A stretch of DNA of 64,000 nt from assembly GCF_014698045.1 (NCBI RefSeq), contig NZ_JACJSE010000029.1, positions 1 through 64,000 of the forward strand. The letters are read 5' to 3'. The translations under genes and the position numbers were made by a program. Origin of the DNA: Aulosira sp. FACHB-615 (GTDB lineage: Bacteria > Cyanobacteriota > Cyanobacteriia > Cyanobacteriales > Nostocaceae). Below are positions 25,901 to 35,163 of the stretch, one piece after another. How positions within the stretch are numbered: position 1 is the first letter of the stretch; every line of letters starts with the position of its first letter. A model generated the notes under the pieces. That model made no database searches. It saw nothing but the letters and a program-made list of their open reading frames with translations, and was not told the origin of the DNA.

Positions 25901-28786
25901 GGGTTAGAACCAGAGTTTAAATACAGTCGAGCCGCAACCTTTGTTGTGTTCGCTGGATATATTTACCACTGTACTGCCCCTTTAAGAGAGACAATACCAA
26001 TTTTACAGTTAGGCTATCAAGCAGGGGTCGAAACAGGTAGTTTAGAATTTGTGCTTTATACAGTGCAAGCACTGACCTTGAATGCCTTTTGGTCAGGGCA
26101 AGATTTGAGTGAGGTAGAATACCAAATTCGCTCTTATCACCAGCAGTTGCAAGAACTCAAGCAAGTAACTACCGCCAAGCATTATTTAATTTACTGGGAA
26201 ACTGCTCTGATTCTGCTGGGTAAATCAGAAGATGAAGTAACTTTACGTCAAGCATCTTATGAAGCCACATTAATTGCCGAGGTGCAAGTTTCTCAAGATG
26301 TCTTTCGCTTGTGTATATTTTATCTGCATCGATTTATCTTGAATTTTTGGTTAGGAGAATATGGCCAAGCTCAACAAGATGCTGCCCAAACCAGACAGTA
26401 TTTAGCAGGGTGCGTTGGTACAATTATCGAACCTGTTTTTTACTTTTATGATGCTTTGATAATGCTGGCTACATTGCCTCAAGGAAGTGAGGTGACAGAA
26501 ACTCAATGGCAAAGGATAGAAGAGAATCAAACAGCTTTAAATAATTGGGCGCAATATGCACCAATGAATCATCAACATAAAGTTGATTTGATAGCAGCCG
26601 AAAAATATCGAGTTTTGGGGCAGAAAGCTGAAGCCATTGAACAATATAATCAGGCGATCGCCGGAGCAAAAACTAATGGATATCTCCAAGAAGAAGCTCT
26701 GAGTCATGAACTAGCTGCTAAATTTTACCTTAATTGGGGTCAAGAGAAATTGGCGGCAATTTATCTGCAAGACGCTTACTATTGCTATGCGCGTTGGGGT
26801 GCGAAAGCGAAAACTGAAGAGTTAGAAAATGCTTACCCCAATTTGTTACAGCCAATTTTACAGCCAACTGCCCAAAGTCTAATTCCTTTAGAAACCCTAG
26901 CCTCGATTGCTAGTCCCAAAGTTTCTATTCATTCTTCCAGCAAAACCATCCGTTCCGCCAGTACCCTCAACACGGCTCTAGACTTTGCCACCATTATCAA
27001 AGTTTCTCAAAGCTTGTCTGGAGTAATTCAACTAGATGAGCTACTACACCAACTCACTCAGATTATTTTGCAAAATTCTGGTGGCGATCACTGCGTCTTA
27101 ATTTTGCCTGATACACAAGGAGAATGGCAGGTAAGAGCCATCGCTACACCTGAACACACCGAACTTTGCTCGCAACCCTTAGAAGGCAATCTCAATTTAC
27201 CAGTCAAGCTGATTCAGTATGTGAAACACACCCAAGAACTTCTGGTGATTGATGACATTCAAACAGATTTACCTGTAATTGATGAGTATTTACAGGAAAA
27301 ACAGCCGAAAAGTCTTTTATGCTTGCCGATTCTCAATCAAGGGCATTTAATTGGCATTTTGTATTTAAAGAATCGCTCTGCAAGTGGGGTGTTTACTAGC
27401 GATCGCATTCTCATTCTCAATTTTCTTTGTACTCAAGCAGCGATTTCTCTAGAAAATGCCCGACTTTATCAAGATTCTCAGATTGCTTTGCAAGAACTAC
27501 AACAGTCTCAACAACTGCTAAGAAGTATTATCGACAACATTCCCCAGGTCGTTTTTTGGAAAGACCGCAACTCAAATTATTTGGGATGTAATCAAAAATT
27601 TGCCATCATGGCAGGATTGCCATCGCCAGAAGCGATCGTTGGTAAAAACGACTATGATTTACCTTGGAGCAAAGCTGAATCTGACTCCTATCGTGAATAT
27701 GATCGCCGGATTATGGAGTCTAAACAGCCACAATTACATATTATTGAAACGCAACAGCAAACAGATGGTAAAACTATCTGGATAGATACCAGTAAAATTC
27801 CTCTGTGCGATGAAGCCGGAGAAGTCTATGGAATTTTAGGTAGTTATGAAGATATTAGCGATCGCAAACAAACTGAAGTTGCAATTCAGCAAAAATCTCA
27901 GGAATTAGAAAAAGCTCTGCAAGAACTACAACAAGCACAACTACAAATGGTGCAGAATGAAAAAATGTCTGCATTAGGTAACTTAGTTGCTGGTGTCGCC
28001 CATGAAATGAATAATCCTCTGGGATTTATTTCGGCTAGTCTCCAACAAGCTAAACCCACCTTAACCGATATTATCGAACACCTAGCACTATATCAACAAG
28101 CTTTACCCAATACCCCAGACGAAATCCTCGACCATGCAGAAAAAATTGACATTGATTATAGTTTAGAAGACTTGCCAAAAGTTCTTGATGCAATGGTGTT
28201 AGCTTGCGATCGACTACAAAATATTAGTACCAGTTTAAGAACTTTCTCCCGTGCCGATAAAGATTACAAAGTTACATTTAATATCAATGAAGGCATTGAT
28301 AGTACAATTTTAATTCTCAAACATCGCCTCAAAGCTAATGAACAACGTCCAGCAATTAACGTAGTTACAGAATACGCTAATTGTTCACCCATTGCTTGTT
28401 TTCCTGGACAATTAAATCAGGTATTTATGAATATTCTTGCTAATGCTATTGATGCGTTAGATGAATCAGGCATGGGAAGGAGTTATGAGGAACTTAAATT
28501 AAATCCTCATCAAATAATTGTGAAAACTGCCATTGAAAATCACAGCCTCAAAATATCAATTGCTGATAATGGTAAAGGCATGAGTGAAGAGGTCAAATTG
28601 CATATTTTTGACCATTTATTTACGACAAAAGGAGTTGGGAAAGGTACAGGACTCGGACTAGCGATCGCTCGACAAATTGTTGAAGAAAAACATGGGGGTA
28701 AAATTGCAGTCAATTCTGTTTTAGGACAGGGAACAGAGTTTGTAATTTCCCTACCGATTACAGATAATTCTATTAACAATAACTAA
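22952..28786 (+). CDS. HstK-type Ser/Thr-His multidomain kinase, tandem paralogue (1944 aa)
   Basis: A paralogue of the preceding gene with the same order: Ser/Thr kinase (HKDIKPAN, DFS, GTLAYISPEQ), AAA-type ATPase (GFSGIGKT, IFLDDLQWAD), helical region, GAF, one PAS domain (not two), and a histidine kinase (AGVAHEMNNP, His ~1684; DNGKGMS; GTGLGLAIA). It is 139 residues shorter, mostly because one PAS domain is missing. Stretches of the kinase/ATPase junction are nearly identical to the first gene at the DNA level, while the central helical region is strongly diverged. The two probably sense different inputs but share output partners. The start ATG 22952 matches the first gene's N-terminus (MAT...PIIPGY). 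Confidence 0.9.
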   Translation: MATVTCTPIIPGYQICAQLYVGAKTHVYQAIRQSDHLPVVIKLLASEYPSFHELLEFRNQYTISKNLQIPGIVQPLSLLTHHNSYILVMPDTGKISLQEYVNSTHISLVEFLSIAIQLTSILDAIHQNRVIHKDIKPANILIHPHTKQVQLIDFSIASLLPKETSEIKNPNVLEGTLAYISPEQTGRMNRGIDYRSDYYSLGVTLYELLTGELPFNSDDPMELVHCHLAKMPQVIESSKPIPQVVAEIVLKLMAKNAEDRYQSALGLKHDLELCLTQLKDTGAIRHFKIAQRDVCDRFLIPEKLYGREAEVSTLLQAFERVASGTSEMMLVAGFSGIGKTAVVNEVHKPITRQQGYFIKGKFDQFNRNIPFSAFVQVFRDLMGQLLAESDSQLRIWKQQVLAALGDNAQVITKVIPELELIIGTQPTAPELSGLAAQNRFNLLFEKFIQVFTTKEHPLVIFLDDLQWADAASLKLIELLISESSTGYLLLIGAYRDNEVFAAHPLMLTLDAIAKAKATVNTITLKPLSTSSLNQLIADTLHCAGNLAQPLTELVYQKTQGNPFFATQFLKALHQEKLINFDLQTGHWQCDISQLKSTALTDDVVELMAQQLKKLPLATQNVLKLAACVGNQFDLSTLTIVSEQSEAATASDLWKALQEGLILPISQIYKFFQLENLEQSEIAQNANPSYRFLHDRVQQAAYSLIPDDQKQAVHYNIGQLLLKQISLSAREEQIFALVNQLNYGTSLITAQSQRNELAQMNLCAGRKARVATAYQAAYEYATVGLGLLATDTWQHQYEMTLALHELAAETAALSGDFEQMEYWINAVIQHTKTPLDQVQSYQIKIQALNSRNDFIAAIATGKSVLQTLGVSLPDQPTSEDVQQARQQIQDLIGDRAIADLIHLPKLVAPEQLAIMQIAASIIPACYVTASPLYPLVVALQVQHSIQYGNSLFSPWSYANYAFQIKLIWGDIREAEQFGQLAYQLGLEPEFKYSRAATFVVFAGYIYHCTAPLRETIPILQLGYQAGVETGSLEFVLYTVQALTLNAFWSGQDLSEVEYQIRSYHQQLQELKQVTTAKHYLIYWETALILLGKSEDEVTLRQASYEATLIAEVQVSQDVFRLCIFYLHRFILNFWLGEYGQAQQDAAQTRQYLAGCVGTIIEPVFYFYDALIMLATLPQGSEVTETQWQRIEENQTALNNWAQYAPMNHQHKVDLIAAEKYRVLGQKAEAIEQYNQAIAGAKTNGYLQEEALSHELAAKFYLNWGQEKLAAIYLQDAYYCYARWGAKAKTEELENAYPNLLQPILQPTAQSLIPLETLASIASPKVSIHSSSKTIRSASTLNTALDFATIIKVSQSLSGVIQLDELLHQLTQIILQNSGGDHCVLILPDTQGEWQVRAIATPEHTELCSQPLEGNLNLPVKLIQYVKHTQELLVIDDIQTDLPVIDEYLQEKQPKSLLCLPILNQGHLIGILYLKNRSASGVFTSDRILILNFLCTQAAISLENARLYQDSQIALQELQQSQQLLRSIIDNIPQVVFWKDRNSNYLGCNQKFAIMAGLPSPEAIVGKNDYDLPWSKAESDSYREYDRRIMESKQPQLHIIETQQQTDGKTIWIDTSKIPLCDEAGEVYGILGSYEDISDRKQTEVAIQQKSQELEKALQELQQAQLQMVQNEKMSALGNLVAGVAHEMNNPLGFISASLQQAKPTLTDIIEHLALYQQALPNTPDEILDHAEKIDIDYSLEDLPKVLDAMVLACDRLQNISTSLRTFSRADKDYKVTFNINEGIDSTILILKHRLKANEQRPAINVVTEYANCSPIACFPGQLNQVFMNILANAIDALDESGMGRSYEELKLNPHQIIVKTAIENHSLKISIADNGKGMSEEVKLHIFDHLFTTKGVGKGTGLGLAIARQIVEEKHGGKIAVNSVLGQGTEFVISLPITDNSINNN

Positions 28787-28927
28787 GTGGGAGACAAGGG
28801 GGACAAGGTAGTTTGATGAAACTTATTTCTTTGCCAAGAATGAAAGAGAAACTAGTATGTTTACTCAGCACTTTCAACTCAGCACTCAGCACTTCCAAAA
28901 AGAAGAGATGTTTGTTCATCATTGAGT

Positions 28928-30520
28928 TCAAAAATCAAAGGTTGTACGAACAACTCCAACATATTGAGTATCGTTATTGCGGTTGTTTTCTGGGTTGAGA
29001 ATTACCCAAAAACCAGGAGTCACCGATATATTATTGTTCAGTCGCCAGCGATAAAATGCTTCGATGTGGTAAGAGTTATCTCCTTCTTGACGGACATCAC
29101 TGTGAGCAACTCGCGGTGGTAAACCAAAAATAATTCCTGGGAGATTACCCTTACCCCCCACATCAGGAAATGACATACCAATTGCCCCAAACCACGCATT
29201 AGCATTGTCGCCACTATTGACAAACAAAGAATCTGTACTACCCCGCCCATTAGAAATATCGCTGAAACCAGAGTTTTTGGCAGTCGCCCAAATATATCCA
29301 CCCCAAGCATGAACCTGGAAATTTGGGGAAAAGCGATAGTATCCTTGCATCCCCATAATACTGTTAGCAGTGGCAATGCTATTCCCAAACGGAGAAGTTG
29401 CTAAAACGCTTCCCGTCCCACCTGTAAGATCAACTACGCCACCAGGGCTATAACCATGAGAGTAAGCTACACCCACAGCGCCTTTTTGACCATGATAAAC
29501 CAAATGTGCCAGGGCGTTATAACCACCATCAAATAAGCCGTTTTTCTCGGTTGGGTTATTCGGACTGCTGGCTAAATAGCCCAAAGTCAGCACCAAGTCT
29601 TGAGTAATATTCCAGTTAGCGCCCACACCACCGCCACCTCTACGGAATATAGGGCTATACGAACCAAACAGTGAAAGTACTCCATTACCATCATCAGCAA
29701 TACTCGCAGGTGTGACTGTGCTGGAAATATCTGTATAACCAATGCCGGTAGGGCCAACTACAAAGGAGAGGGAATCACTCACCGGGAAGTAATAACGAAC
29801 ATGGGGTACAAACAGGGTATTGTTACTATCAAAATCGAAGTTCAAGCGTGTCATCCCTGTGCCTGTGGCCGCCGCCACTTGACTAGAACCATTGGTATTC
29901 GTAAAGTTACCAAATTCCAGCCGGACTCGCAGTAAATCTTTGCCTGTAAAACTACTTTCTAAATTCAAACGACCGCGAGTTGCCAAGAATGGGTTAGTTT
30001 CATCTTTTGTACCACCTACTTTGTTACCAAAGGTATCACTCACAGCCGTAATAATTTGAGCATTTAACCTGGTGGTCGTAGAAAATTGCTGTTGTTCTAA
30101 AGTGTTTGTCCGCGCTTCTAAATTATCTATCCGACCTCGTATGGTGTTTAATTCGGTGGCAAAGTCTGTCTGTAACTTTTGCAATACCGCTAAGTCTTCT
30201 TTGTTGACTAGTTCACTAGTAGATGTGGCAATTAACTCGTTGATATGGTCTAAGCAAGCATTTAAACCGGCAGTAAATTCGTACCGCGTTAAGGCACGAT
30301 TACCACGATAAGTATAATTCGGATAGCCTGTTAGACAACTGTAGCGTTCTACTAACGATTGCAAGGCTGTAAATGCCCAATCTGTTGGCTGTACATCAGC
30401 AAATTGGGACACTGATGTGACTTGTCCTTGCAGTGTGTGAGTATTATCTATAGGCTCTGCCAAGACTGCTGGAGAGGCTAAGAGTAGAAGGGAAAAACTG
30501 TACAAAAGATGTTTCAACAT
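28928..30520 (-). CDS. oprB: OprB-like SLH-domain outer-membrane porin
   Basis: A porin of about 530 aa. A signal peptide (LLYSFSLLLLASPAVLA) is followed by an SLH-type segment (VQPTDWAFTALQSLVERYSC...GYPNYTYRGNRALTRYEFTAGLNACLD), a coiled coil (~100-150) and a long beta-barrel ending in an aromatic residue (TTFDF), as in cyanobacterial OprB/Slr1841-type porins. A domain annotation could read carbohydrate-selective or iron-uptake porin. Its position downstream of the sugar transporter genes favours a sugar-uptake role, as proposed for oprB next to glcP in Nostoc punctiforme. ATG 30520 starts just before the signal peptide; a further in-frame start lies 27 bp upstream. Confidence 0.85.
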   Translation of the reverse strand: MLKHLLYSFSLLLLASPAVLAEPIDNTHTLQGQVTSVSQFADVQPTDWAFTALQSLVERYSCLTGYPNYTYRGNRALTRYEFTAGLNACLDHINELIATSTSELVNKEDLAVLQKLQTDFATELNTIRGRIDNLEARTNTLEQQQFSTTTRLNAQIITAVSDTFGNKVGGTKDETNPFLATRGRLNLESSFTGKDLLRVRLEFGNFTNTNGSSQVAAATGTGMTRLNFDFDSNNTLFVPHVRYYFPVSDSLSFVVGPTGIGYTDISSTVTPASIADDGNGVLSLFGSYSPIFRRGGGGVGANWNITQDLVLTLGYLASSPNNPTEKNGLFDGGYNALAHLVYHGQKGAVGVAYSHGYSPGGVVDLTGGTGSVLATSPFGNSIATANSIMGMQGYYRFSPNFQVHAWGGYIWATAKNSGFSDISNGRGSTDSLFVNSGDNANAWFGAIGMSFPDVGGKGNLPGIIFGLPPRVAHSDVRQEGDNSYHIEAFYRWRLNNNISVTPGFWVILNPENNRNNDTQYVGVVRTTFDF

Positions 30521-30863
30521 GGTGTATGGTGTAGTAAAAATCTGCATGGTAAATTAGAAACCTCTGGCTGTATCTGAGCTTGAGAGATTTCGATTTATAT
30601 GGCAGGAGGCAACTTGAACGAACCACAGAGGCGCAGAGGACGCTGAGGAAAGAGAGTTTCACAGAGTTTTTGTGTAAATCGATAGATTCTCTGGACTTAA
30701 AAACTCAACTTTCTATTAATTTCTCACTGATTTATATGTCTGCAATAATAGCACAGGTGATTGATGTGAAAGCTTTTATCTGCGGTTAATGATTCTGACT
30801 GAAGTGAGAACCGCTATGGAGGGAATAGAGAATCTGAAAACTGTTCCCTATTCCCTGGCGTAA
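30521..30863. other. Intergenic region with degenerate repeat
   Basis: Between glcP-like and oprB. It contains a GAACGAACCACAGAGGCGCAGAGG-type repeat (30614-30640, related to cores at 2545 and 57230) and no convincing gene; a 69-79-codon frame here lacks a start signal. Confidence 0.5.
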
Positions 30864-32264
30864 TTACATATCTTCTAATTCCATACCTTTGGTTTCCTTG
30901 ATAAAAAAGAGGACGAAAAATAATGAGATAGCGGCCGCAGTGGTATAAAGTCCGTAGGCTGCACCCAAGCCGAAATATTGCAGAATCGGAGGAAATGATG
31001 TGGAAACAGCGAAATTAGCTACCCACTGCATCGCGGCTGCAACAGAAAGTGCTGCGGCGCGAATTTTATTGTTAAACATTTCGCCTAAGAGTACCCAGGT
31101 GACTGGCCCCCAGGAGAAACCGAAGCAAAATACATAGAGGTTGGCAGCTAAAAGTGCAACAAGACCTGAACTACCACTGAGATTTGGGTTGCCAGCAGCA
31201 TCTAGTGGCGCAGTACCGAAAATCGATGCCATTGTTCCCAAGGTAATGGTCATCCCGATTGACCCTAGAATTAGTAAGGGCTTACGACCAAATTTATCAA
31301 CGAAGGCGATCGCTACTAATGTAGTAATAATATTTACTGCACCTGTAATTACTGTGATGCTAAGGGAATCTTTTTCAGAAAAGCCAACAGCCTGCCATAA
31401 AACACTGCTGTAGTAAAAAATGACGTTAATACCGACGAATTGTTGAAGTAAAGATATACCGATACCAACCCAAACTATGGGGAGAAGTCCGCCACTCCGG
31501 CGTAAAAGGTCAGAAAATTGCGGTTCCCGTTCCCGCATCACTGTTTGGCGAATTTCTTCGATTTTGGCGAGGACGTTACCCCCGATAATTTTATTCAACA
31601 CATTGGCGGCTTCTGGTTCTCGTCCTTGGGCTACTAAATAGCGGGGTGATTCAGGAATCATTAAAGCAGCCATACCATACAACACCGCCGGCGGAATTTC
31701 TGTCCAAAACATCCACCGCCAAGCATCTATACCAAACAAAAACGGTGACTCGGCGGAACCTGCGGATACTGCTATAAAGTAGTCGCATAGCAGGGCGATG
31801 AAAATTCCTACAACAATTGCTAGTTGTTGCAGAGATCCCAATCTACCCCGCAAATTACTAGGGGAACATTCAGCAATGTAAGCTGGGGCAATGACACTGG
31901 CTGCACCAACCGCCAACCCACCCAACACCCGCCAAAAGGTAAAATCCCAAATGGTAAAGGGTAGCCCTGAACCGATAGCACTAATGGTAAATAATACGGA
32001 GGCTACTACCATTGCTTTGACTCGACCATAGCGATCGGCAATCTTTCCCGCATAAAAGGCTCCTACGGCCGAACCTAATAATGCTAAGGATACTGCTAAA
32101 CCAGTTTGGAGACTGTTGGCGTTGAAAGCTGTTGTCAGGGCTGCAACTGCACCGTTAATCACGGCGGTATCAAACCCGAACAGAAAGCCACCCAGGGCAG
32201 CAGCACCAGCAATTAAAATTACATAAAAGTTGTTAGATTTACGACGAGTTGTGGTGGATGTCAT
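30864..32264 (-). CDS. glcP: MFS sugar porter, GlcP-like glucose/fructose permease
   Basis: This 466-aa transporter has 12 membrane helices of the sugar porter family. It shows GGFLFGFDTAVINGA in helix 1, DRYGR and GRKPLL in the conserved loops, RGRLGSLQQLAIVVGI, PESPRYL after helix 6, and QQFVGINVIFYYSS in helix 7. It would import a hexose with protons. It sits between the frt ABC transporter genes and an oprB-type porin, the same neighbourhood as glcP of Nostoc punctiforme, so that name is used. The 185-bp gap to frtC is filled with palindromic repeats (32300-32410), so co-transcription is uncertain. Confidence 0.88.
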   Translation of the reverse strand: MTSTTTRRKSNNFYVILIAGAAALGGFLFGFDTAVINGAVAALTTAFNANSLQTGLAVSLALLGSAVGAFYAGKIADRYGRVKAMVVASVLFTISAIGSGLPFTIWDFTFWRVLGGLAVGAASVIAPAYIAECSPSNLRGRLGSLQQLAIVVGIFIALLCDYFIAVSAGSAESPFLFGIDAWRWMFWTEIPPAVLYGMAALMIPESPRYLVAQGREPEAANVLNKIIGGNVLAKIEEIRQTVMREREPQFSDLLRRSGGLLPIVWVGIGISLLQQFVGINVIFYYSSVLWQAVGFSEKDSLSITVITGAVNIITTLVAIAFVDKFGRKPLLILGSIGMTITLGTMASIFGTAPLDAAGNPNLSGSSGLVALLAANLYVFCFGFSWGPVTWVLLGEMFNNKIRAAALSVAAAMQWVANFAVSTSFPPILQYFGLGAAYGLYTTAAAISLFFVLFFIKETKGMELEDM

Positions 32265-32299
32265 GGTTGTATTTGGTGTTGGGGAATAAGATTATGAGT

Positions 32300-32410
32300 T
32301 ATTCACGCAGAGACGCATACTTCGACCCTTCTCCTGCCGGAGACGCTACGCGAACGACAGGCTCAGAGCGGCGCTGCGCTCAGTAAGCGGAGGCGCAGAG
32401 AGGAGAGACA
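32300..32410. repeat. Palindrome-rich mini-repeat cluster
   Basis: Contains CTTCTCCTGCCGGAGACGCTACGCGAA and GGCTCAGAGCGGCGCTGCGCTCAG-type palindromes (read in parts), of the same kind as those at 35040-35085 and 58855-58898. Confidence 0.55.
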
Positions 32411-32449
32411 AAGAGTTGAAACATTTGCCTTTCTGCCTCCTGCTTTCTT

Positions 32450-33448
32450 TTACCGTCGGGAACGTCTGCGGAGTCTATCAATCATGACTGCGGCAATGAT
32501 GACTAAGCCTTTCACAACGAGTTGCCAGAAGTAAGACATATTCAACAGGGTCAAACCGTTGTTGAGGACAGCAATGATTAATGCACCCAAGAGTGTGCCG
32601 CCGATTGTGCCAATACCACCTGTAAAGCTGGTTCCGCCAAGGATGACGGCAGCGATCGCATCTAGTTCATAACCTTGTCCTAACATTCCTGTGGCACTGT
32701 ACAGGCGACTAGCACTCATCACTCCGGCTAAACCTGCCAGCAATCCACTTACGCCATACACAAACAACAACACCCGATTGACTTTTATACCTGTTAATCT
32801 GGCGGCTCGTTCGTTACCACCAACAGCGTATATCTGGACACCTAAAACTGTCTGTCTCAGTACAAACCAACTCACAGCCACTGTTAATAAAGCGAGGATA
32901 ACTAAGCAAGGCAAGGGGCCGACGTAGCTATTACCTATCCAAGCAAAGTTGATGTTGCGGTTAATAACGGTTGTGCCATTAGCTACTAAATAAGCAGCAC
33001 CCCGTAAGGCTGTTAATGAACCCAAGGTGACAATAAACGGTGGAACATCCAAATAGGTGATTAATGCACCGTTGAGTAAACCCAGACATAATCCTGTCAA
33101 TAAAGCAGCCGGAACAGCTAACCAACCCAAGACAGGGATGAGAGAGGCTAACACTGCAACTACAGCAGATACAGCCAAGATAGAACCTACGGAAAGGTCA
33201 ATCCCGCCAGTAAGAATCACAAATGTCATGCCTGTTGCCAGCACTATATTAATAGATGCCTGACGTAAGATATTGACGGCGTTACCTGCGGTGAAAAAGT
33301 TGGGACTCAGCAGGGAAAATAAAATACAGATAATGACGAGAATCGGTAAAATACCAGCAACTTGCAAAAAGTTATTGATGGCTTTACGCCGACTGGCTGT
33401 GGCATTTTGGTTAGGTCTGTTGTTGACAGGTCTTAAGGCTTGACTCAT
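32450..33448 (-). CDS. frtC: Fructose-type ABC transporter permease
   Basis: This 332-aa membrane protein is of the RbsC/AraH family, with about 8-10 helices. It has the family blocks TGMTFVILTGGIDLSVGSILA, GALITYLDVPPFIVTLGSL, GGNERAARLTGIKVNRV and AVILGGTSFTGGIGTIGGTLLGALI (in segments). It forms the channel of a ribose/fructose-class sugar importer. Its ATG overlaps the TGA of the ATPase gene by 4 bp (33445-33448), indicating translational coupling. The frtC name is by synteny with the A. variabilis frtRABC locus. Confidence 0.9.
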   Translation of the reverse strand: MSQALRPVNNRPNQNATASRRKAINNFLQVAGILPILVIICILFSLLSPNFFTAGNAVNILRQASINIVLATGMTFVILTGGIDLSVGSILAVSAVVAVLASLIPVLGWLAVPAALLTGLCLGLLNGALITYLDVPPFIVTLGSLTALRGAAYLVANGTTVINRNINFAWIGNSYVGPLPCLVILALLTVAVSWFVLRQTVLGVQIYAVGGNERAARLTGIKVNRVLLFVYGVSGLLAGLAGVMSASRLYSATGMLGQGYELDAIAAVILGGTSFTGGIGTIGGTLLGALIIAVLNNGLTLLNMSYFWQLVVKGLVIIAAVMIDRLRRRSRR

Positions 33449-34995
33449 GATGCTACCTCCGATGCTCCAGTTGCACAGTGCATAATGTTTTCTTGGGTGA
33501 TTTCTTTGCCTGGGGTGTCGTCGAGTTCGCCGACTAACTTTCCTTCGCGCATGACTAAAACGCGATCGCTCATCCCGACAATTTCGGGCAGTTCGCTAGA
33601 AACCATCAGAATTGCGACTCCTTGGGCGGCTAAGTCACTGATAATTCGGTAAATTTCGCTTTTCGCCCCAATATCTACGCCGCGTGTTGGTTCATCTAGC
33701 ATCAAGACTCTGGGGTTAATAGCTAACCACCGCGCCAGCAGGAGTTTTTGTTGATTCCCTCCAGATAAATCCACGGCGCGAATTTCTAAGTTAGCTAGTC
33801 GGATATGGAAGTTTTCGACGGCTTCTGTGGCAATCTTATTAACTGAACCCCAGTTGACAATGCCAAGGTTGGCATCTTGCTTGAGTCTATTCAGACCAAT
33901 ATTCTTTCGGGAACTCATTTCTAGAAATAAACCTTGGTCTTTGCGGTCTTCTGGGACGTAACCAATACCTGCGGCGATCGCATCAGTGGGGGAATGAATC
34001 TCTAATTTTTTGCCATTTAAAAATATTTCACCACTAACTTTGCGGTCAGCACCAAAAATTAACCGCGATACTTCTGTCCGTCCCGCACCCACCAACCCAG
34101 ATAATCCCAAAATTTCCCCAGCCCGCAGTTGAAAACTCGTCGGCTGAATTTTGCGTCCGTCAGTAATATTTCTAACTTCCAGCACTACTGCACCAGGATT
34201 CTTTTGTCGTTGATGTTCGTAGAAGTCCTGCATGGAACGACCGACCATCATTTGTACTAATCGCTGGGGCGAAATTTCATCACGAGTCAAACTGCCAATA
34301 TATTGACCATCACGCAACACACTAATGCGGTCAGCCAAAGCATAGATTTCTTCCATCCGATGACTAATATAGATAATGGCAATGCCATCGTTGCGGAGTT
34401 TGCGAATCACTTCAAACAAGCGTTCCGTCTCGCGGTCAGATAAGGCGGCTGTCGGCTCATCCATCACCAAAATCCGGCTGTTATCTTTCAGCGCCCTGGC
34501 AATTTCGACTTGCTGTTGTTCAGCGATCGCTAATGTACCAACAATAGTTTGTGGTGTAAAAGTCGCTCCCAAGCTATTTAGTACTTGCTGGGCTTCGAGT
34601 TCCATCGTTTTGCGGTCTAAAAATTGACCCCTCTGCAACTCACTCCCCATAAATATGTTTTCGGTAACGCTCAAGTTGGGTGCAACGTTCAATTCTTGAT
34701 ATATCAGGTTAATACCTGCTTGTCTGGCTGTACCTGGGTCAGTAATTTTTACTGGTTGACCATTAATGCGAATCTCCCCTTCATCCGCAATGTAAGCCCC
34801 AGCGAGAATTTTCATTAATGTGCTTTTACCTGCGCCATTTTCACCCATCAGGGCGTGAACTTCGCCGGGATAAATGGTCAGATTTACACCTTGCAAAGCC
34901 GGAACACCATGAAATCGTTTGGCAATCCCCTGCATTTCTAATACAGGAATGGCTGTAGAAGCCGGTAGAAAATCAGTTTCAATATTTGTTGTCAT
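33445..34995 (-). CDS. frtB: Fructose-type ABC transporter, duplicated ATPase
   Basis: This ~516-aa RbsA-type protein has two ABC domains. The first has Walker A GENGAGKST, a signature around QQQVEIARAL and Walker B ILVMDEPTAAL. The second has LSGLVGAGRTE in place of Walker A, LSGGNQQKLLLARWL and VLMLDEPTRGVD. The degenerate second P-loop is normal for this class. The start chosen is ATG 34995 (MTTNIETDF); an upstream in-frame start at 35043 reads through a tandem repeat and is unlikely. It lies between frtA and frtC in one operon and energises sugar uptake. Confidence 0.9.
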   Translation of the reverse strand: MTTNIETDFLPASTAIPVLEMQGIAKRFHGVPALQGVNLTIYPGEVHALMGENGAGKSTLMKILAGAYIADEGEIRINGQPVKITDPGTARQAGINLIYQELNVAPNLSVTENIFMGSELQRGQFLDRKTMELEAQQVLNSLGATFTPQTIVGTLAIAEQQQVEIARALKDNSRILVMDEPTAALSDRETERLFEVIRKLRNDGIAIIYISHRMEEIYALADRISVLRDGQYIGSLTRDEISPQRLVQMMVGRSMQDFYEHQRQKNPGAVVLEVRNITDGRKIQPTSFQLRAGEILGLSGLVGAGRTEVSRLIFGADRKVSGEIFLNGKKLEIHSPTDAIAAGIGYVPEDRKDQGLFLEMSSRKNIGLNRLKQDANLGIVNWGSVNKIATEAVENFHIRLANLEIRAVDLSGGNQQKLLLARWLAINPRVLMLDEPTRGVDIGAKSEIYRIISDLAAQGVAILMVSSELPEIVGMSDRVLVMREGKLVGELDDTPGKEITQENIMHCATGASEVAS

Positions 34996-35003
34996 GATTA
35001 TTA

Positions 35004-35155
35004 AGTGCTGAGTTGTGAGTGCTGAGTGCTGAGTGTTGTACACTGAGCGTTCGCGCAGCGTCTCCGACAGGAGAAGTCGAAGTGTACGTGCTGAGTTAAT
35101 ATTTCTCCCCCTTATCTCCCTTATCTCCCTTGTCTCCCTTGTCCCCCTTCTCCCC
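35004..35155. repeat. Tandem and palindromic repeats between frtA and frtB
   Basis: GTGCTGAGT units (35004-35036), then a mini-element with inverted ends GTACACT/AGTGTAC (35039-35087) inserted in them, then TCTCCCTTG/A-type 9-mers (35103-35155). This lies inside the presumed frtABC transcript. Confidence 0.65.
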
Positions 35156-35163
35156 TACCTCTT

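Noticed and set aside
29038..29388. Secondary minus-strand frame inside the porin gene
   Set aside because: Shadow frame of a gene with strong homology features; no independent support.
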